Positions 62,021 through 64,000 of a stretch of 64,000 nt of DNA are shown one piece after another. Within the stretch, counting starts at the first letter, position 1. The number at the start of each line of letters is the position of its first letter. The position numbers were made by a program, and so were the translations under genes. The notes below the pieces were generated by a model. That model was not told the DNA's origin and did no database searches. It saw only the letters and a list, made by a program, of their open reading frames with translations. The DNA is from Ancistrus triradiatus (taxonomy: Eukaryota > Chordata > Actinopteri > Siluriformes > Loricariidae), in assembly GCA_025084515.1 (NCBI GenBank), contig JAJAGP010001350.1, positions 138,595 to 202,594 of the forward strand, read 5' to 3'.

Positions 62021-62092
62021 GGGGATGTAGCTCAGTGGTAGAGCGCATGCTTTGCATGTATGAGGCCCCGGGTTCAATCCCCGGCATCTCCA
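62021..62092 (+). tRNA. tRNA-Ala (TGC), copy 5
   Basis: 72 bases. Acceptor GGGGATG/CATCTCC, T stem CCGGG/CCCGG and anticodon loop TTTGCAT, all paired. It is the best-formed of the Ala copies. Confidence 0.95.
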
Positions 62093-62280
62093 GCCAGCCT
62101 TTTATTGCCAACACTTTGGGAGCCAGATTAAATAGTTTCAGTTTTGGCAAGTTTTTGTTTAGTCCAATGATTCAGTTTTACCTCAGAGTCCTGTAGTATT
62201 ATAGAAATAAGAGGAATCGGTGTGTGTGTTTCATACACAGTCAGCTTTACGTAGAGCGGTGTGAGCGTGAGTAAAATATC

Positions 62281-62353
62281 TGCCCCGTGTGAGGCTCGAA
62301 CTCACGACCTTCAGATTATGAGACTGACGCGCTGCCTACTGCGCCAACGAGGC
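62281..62353 (-). tRNA. tRNA-Met (elongator, CAT), copy 3
   Basis: Identical 73 bases to copies 1 and 2. It converges with tRNA-Ala copy 5, which lies 189 bases away on the other strand. Confidence 0.92.
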
Positions 62354-62575
62354 CTGAGAGCAGCACGAAAGAATCGCGGCTAAATCTGTACTCCATGGGG
62401 GGAGGGGCAGCGGGGGTTGGGCCTCTGTGTGTGTGCGTGGTGAGAAAGCACACGCTCATGCAGGAATGCTATGCTGCGCTAGCTCGGTGTGTGAGAGTCT
62501 CCGCTCTGCTGCAAGTCGAAATGAAAACAGAAGCGCACGTTTATAGTGTACATTATGAAGTTACTCTGACCCTAT

Positions 62576-62625
<50 letters not shown>

Positions 62626-62630
62626 TGTGA
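62354..62630. repeat. Duplicated block following tRNA-Met, copy B
   Basis: Same block as 60223-60560, ending in TG then GA microsatellite (62577-62622). Confidence 0.85.
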
Positions 62631-62779
62631 CGTCTTCTTAGACTTAGCACTAGCAGTTGCTACACAACACGTAGCACCATGACTACCAGTTAATGGCGTC
62701 TCCAGCGCCCTACAACTCATATGATTGCGATTTTTATAATATATAACTAAACAATAAAAAATAATAATTAAAATCAAAA

Positions 62780-63640
62780 CAGCAAATAAACAAATATACA
62801 CATAAATAATGATATTTACAACAAAAATGGAGGAGGGGTTAATCAGTCAGCCGGCATTACTTGAATTAATACAATCATAATAATAGTTTAAATACACAGA
62901 AGCTAAATGTAAAGATTAAATGAGAACATATTTATAGAAAATATCATAAATAAAATAAAATGTAAAAAGTATAGACAATAACTTAATAAAAAGAATACAT
63001 TTTTTGAAGCGTATAATAAAAGAGAATTTAAAACTATAGAATATAAGACAATAGTTATTATATATTATATAAATTAACAACGTAAATCATTGAAATCTTT
63101 AAAAAAATGGAGGAGGGGAAAATCAGTCAGCCGGCATTATATGAATAAATGTTTATAAATATAGTTTAAATACACAGAAGCTAAATGTAAAAATGAAATG
63201 AGAACATATTTTTAAAAAATGTAATAACTAAATAAAAATGTATAGACTATAGTAAATGAAAAAGAATACATTTTTGAAGTGTATAATAAAAGAGAATTTA
63301 AAACTGTAGAATATTAAATCCTTAAAAAAAAACAACGGAGGAGGGGGCCGACATTATTTGAATAAATATTCATAATAATAGTTTAACTACACAGAAGCTA
63401 AATGTAAAAATGAAAAGAGAACATATTTTTAAAACGTAATAAATAAGTATAACCATAGTAAGTAAATATAGACTATAGTAAATTTAAAAAATACATTTTT
63501 TGAAGCATATAATAAAAGAGAATTTAAAGCTGTAGAATATAAGACAATAGTATATATAATAAATAAAATAATAGTTATTATATATTATATACTTGAAAGT
63601 ATATAAAGAAATACATTGAAAAAAAAGCTACATGTAAAAA
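62780..63640. repeat. AT-rich tandem array, about 240-280-bp units, three copies
   Basis: GGAGGAGGGG, then CAGTCAGCCGGCATTA, CACAGAAGCTAAATGTAAA and GTATAATAAAAGAGAATTTA recur in order from about 62828, 63108 and 63337. Related sequence at 61860-61960 suggests the array once flanked the tRNA block on both sides. Confidence 0.85.
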
Positions 63641-63675
63641 TTACATGTGAATATATTTAAAGAAGATATTATGAA

Positions 63676-64000
63676 AGAGACAGGAAGCAGAGCTGGAGGT
63701 GGCAGAACTTAAGATGTTGAGGTTCTCTTTAGGAGTGTCTAGGGTGGACAGGATTAGGAATGAGATCATCAGAGGGACAGCACAGGTTGGAAAATTGGAA
63801 TACAAAATTTGAGAGGGAAGACTGAGATGGTTTGGACATGTGCAGAGGAGGGATAGTGGATATATTGGTAGGAGGATGTTGGCGATGGAGCTGCCAGGCA
63901 AGAGACGGAGAGGAAGACCAAAGAGGAGTTATTTGGTTGTGGTAAATGAAGATATGCAGGGAGTTGGGGTGAGAGTAGAGGACGTGGAGGACAGGGTGAG
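63676..64000 (+). mobile_element. LINE (non-LTR retrotransposon) 3' coding fragment, window edge
   Basis: From about 63684 the frame reads ELEVAELKMLRFSLGVSRVD, RIRNEIIRGTAQVGKLEYK, a TGA stop, then GRLRWFGHVQRR, MLAMELPGKRRRGRPKRSY and EDVEDRV. RWFGHV and GRPKRR-like motifs are typical of the C-terminal end of reverse-transcriptase ORFs in RTE/L1-type fish LINEs. The in-frame TGA shows decay, and the fragment continues past the window. Confidence 0.8.

Noticed and set aside
58292..64000. Terminal ltbp3 exons searched for
   Set aside because: No further EGF- or TB-type exon with a DVDEC-like start was found; the gene most likely continues beyond the window instead of ending at exon 24.

Overview
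The window looks like genomic DNA from a ray-finned (teleost) fish. It has vertebrate intron-exon structure, abundant Tc1-like and hAT DNA transposons of types common in fish, tRNA-derived SINE fragments, very dense CA/TG microsatellites, and a gene whose exons read as the vertebrate extracellular-matrix protein LTBP3. The species cannot be named from the sequence alone. There is one assembly gap of exactly 100 N (44853-44952).

Layout. 1-4.3 kb: decayed Tc1-like elements and locally duplicated blocks surround a dead ribonuclease A-family gene on the minus strand (2133-2567). It keeps its full length and fold signature but has lost its start codon and its second catalytic histidine and carries two in-frame stops. 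4.9-10.1 kb: a complete three-exon gene on the plus strand encodes a protein of about 554 aa with a coiled coil and five C2H2 zinc fingers. It starts in a GC-rich region, and its second intron is almost entirely one Tc1-like transposon. 10.1-18.1 kb: intergenic DNA with a near-perfect 83-nt hairpin (11895-11977), SINE fragments and a nearly full-length but broken Tc1-like transposon (15728-17275).

18.1-64 kb: ltbp3 on the plus strand. Exon 1 (signal peptide and N-terminal region) lies in a GC-rich promoter region. A 24.6-kb first intron follows, filled with satellites, minisatellites and transposons, including one hAT element nested in another with perfect 8-bp target duplications. Twenty-three further exons lie at 43.4-58.3 kb. 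They encode, in order, an EGF module, the hybrid-type 8-cysteine domain, an EGF module, an 8-cysteine (TB) domain, a short proline-rich linker, eight EGF modules, the 8-cysteine domain that in other LTBPs tethers latent TGF-beta, and two more EGF modules. The reading phase was followed across every junction and stays open. The 3' end of the gene (one EGF module, the last TB domain and two EGF modules, by comparison with mammalian LTBP3) must lie beyond 64000.

58.3-64 kb: the following ltbp3 intron holds a tRNA cluster. tRNA-Ala(TGC) genes on the plus strand sit in a tandem repeat, and elongator tRNA-Met(CAT) genes lie on the minus strand in duplicated blocks. Then come AT-rich repeats and a LINE fragment at the window edge.

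The genes do not form a pathway. The most notable structural features are the dinucleotide repeats that touch many ltbp3 splice sites, a probable GC-AG intron, a possible 14-nt microexon, a palindrome-bearing satellite just inside ltbp3 intron 1, and the RNase pseudogene.
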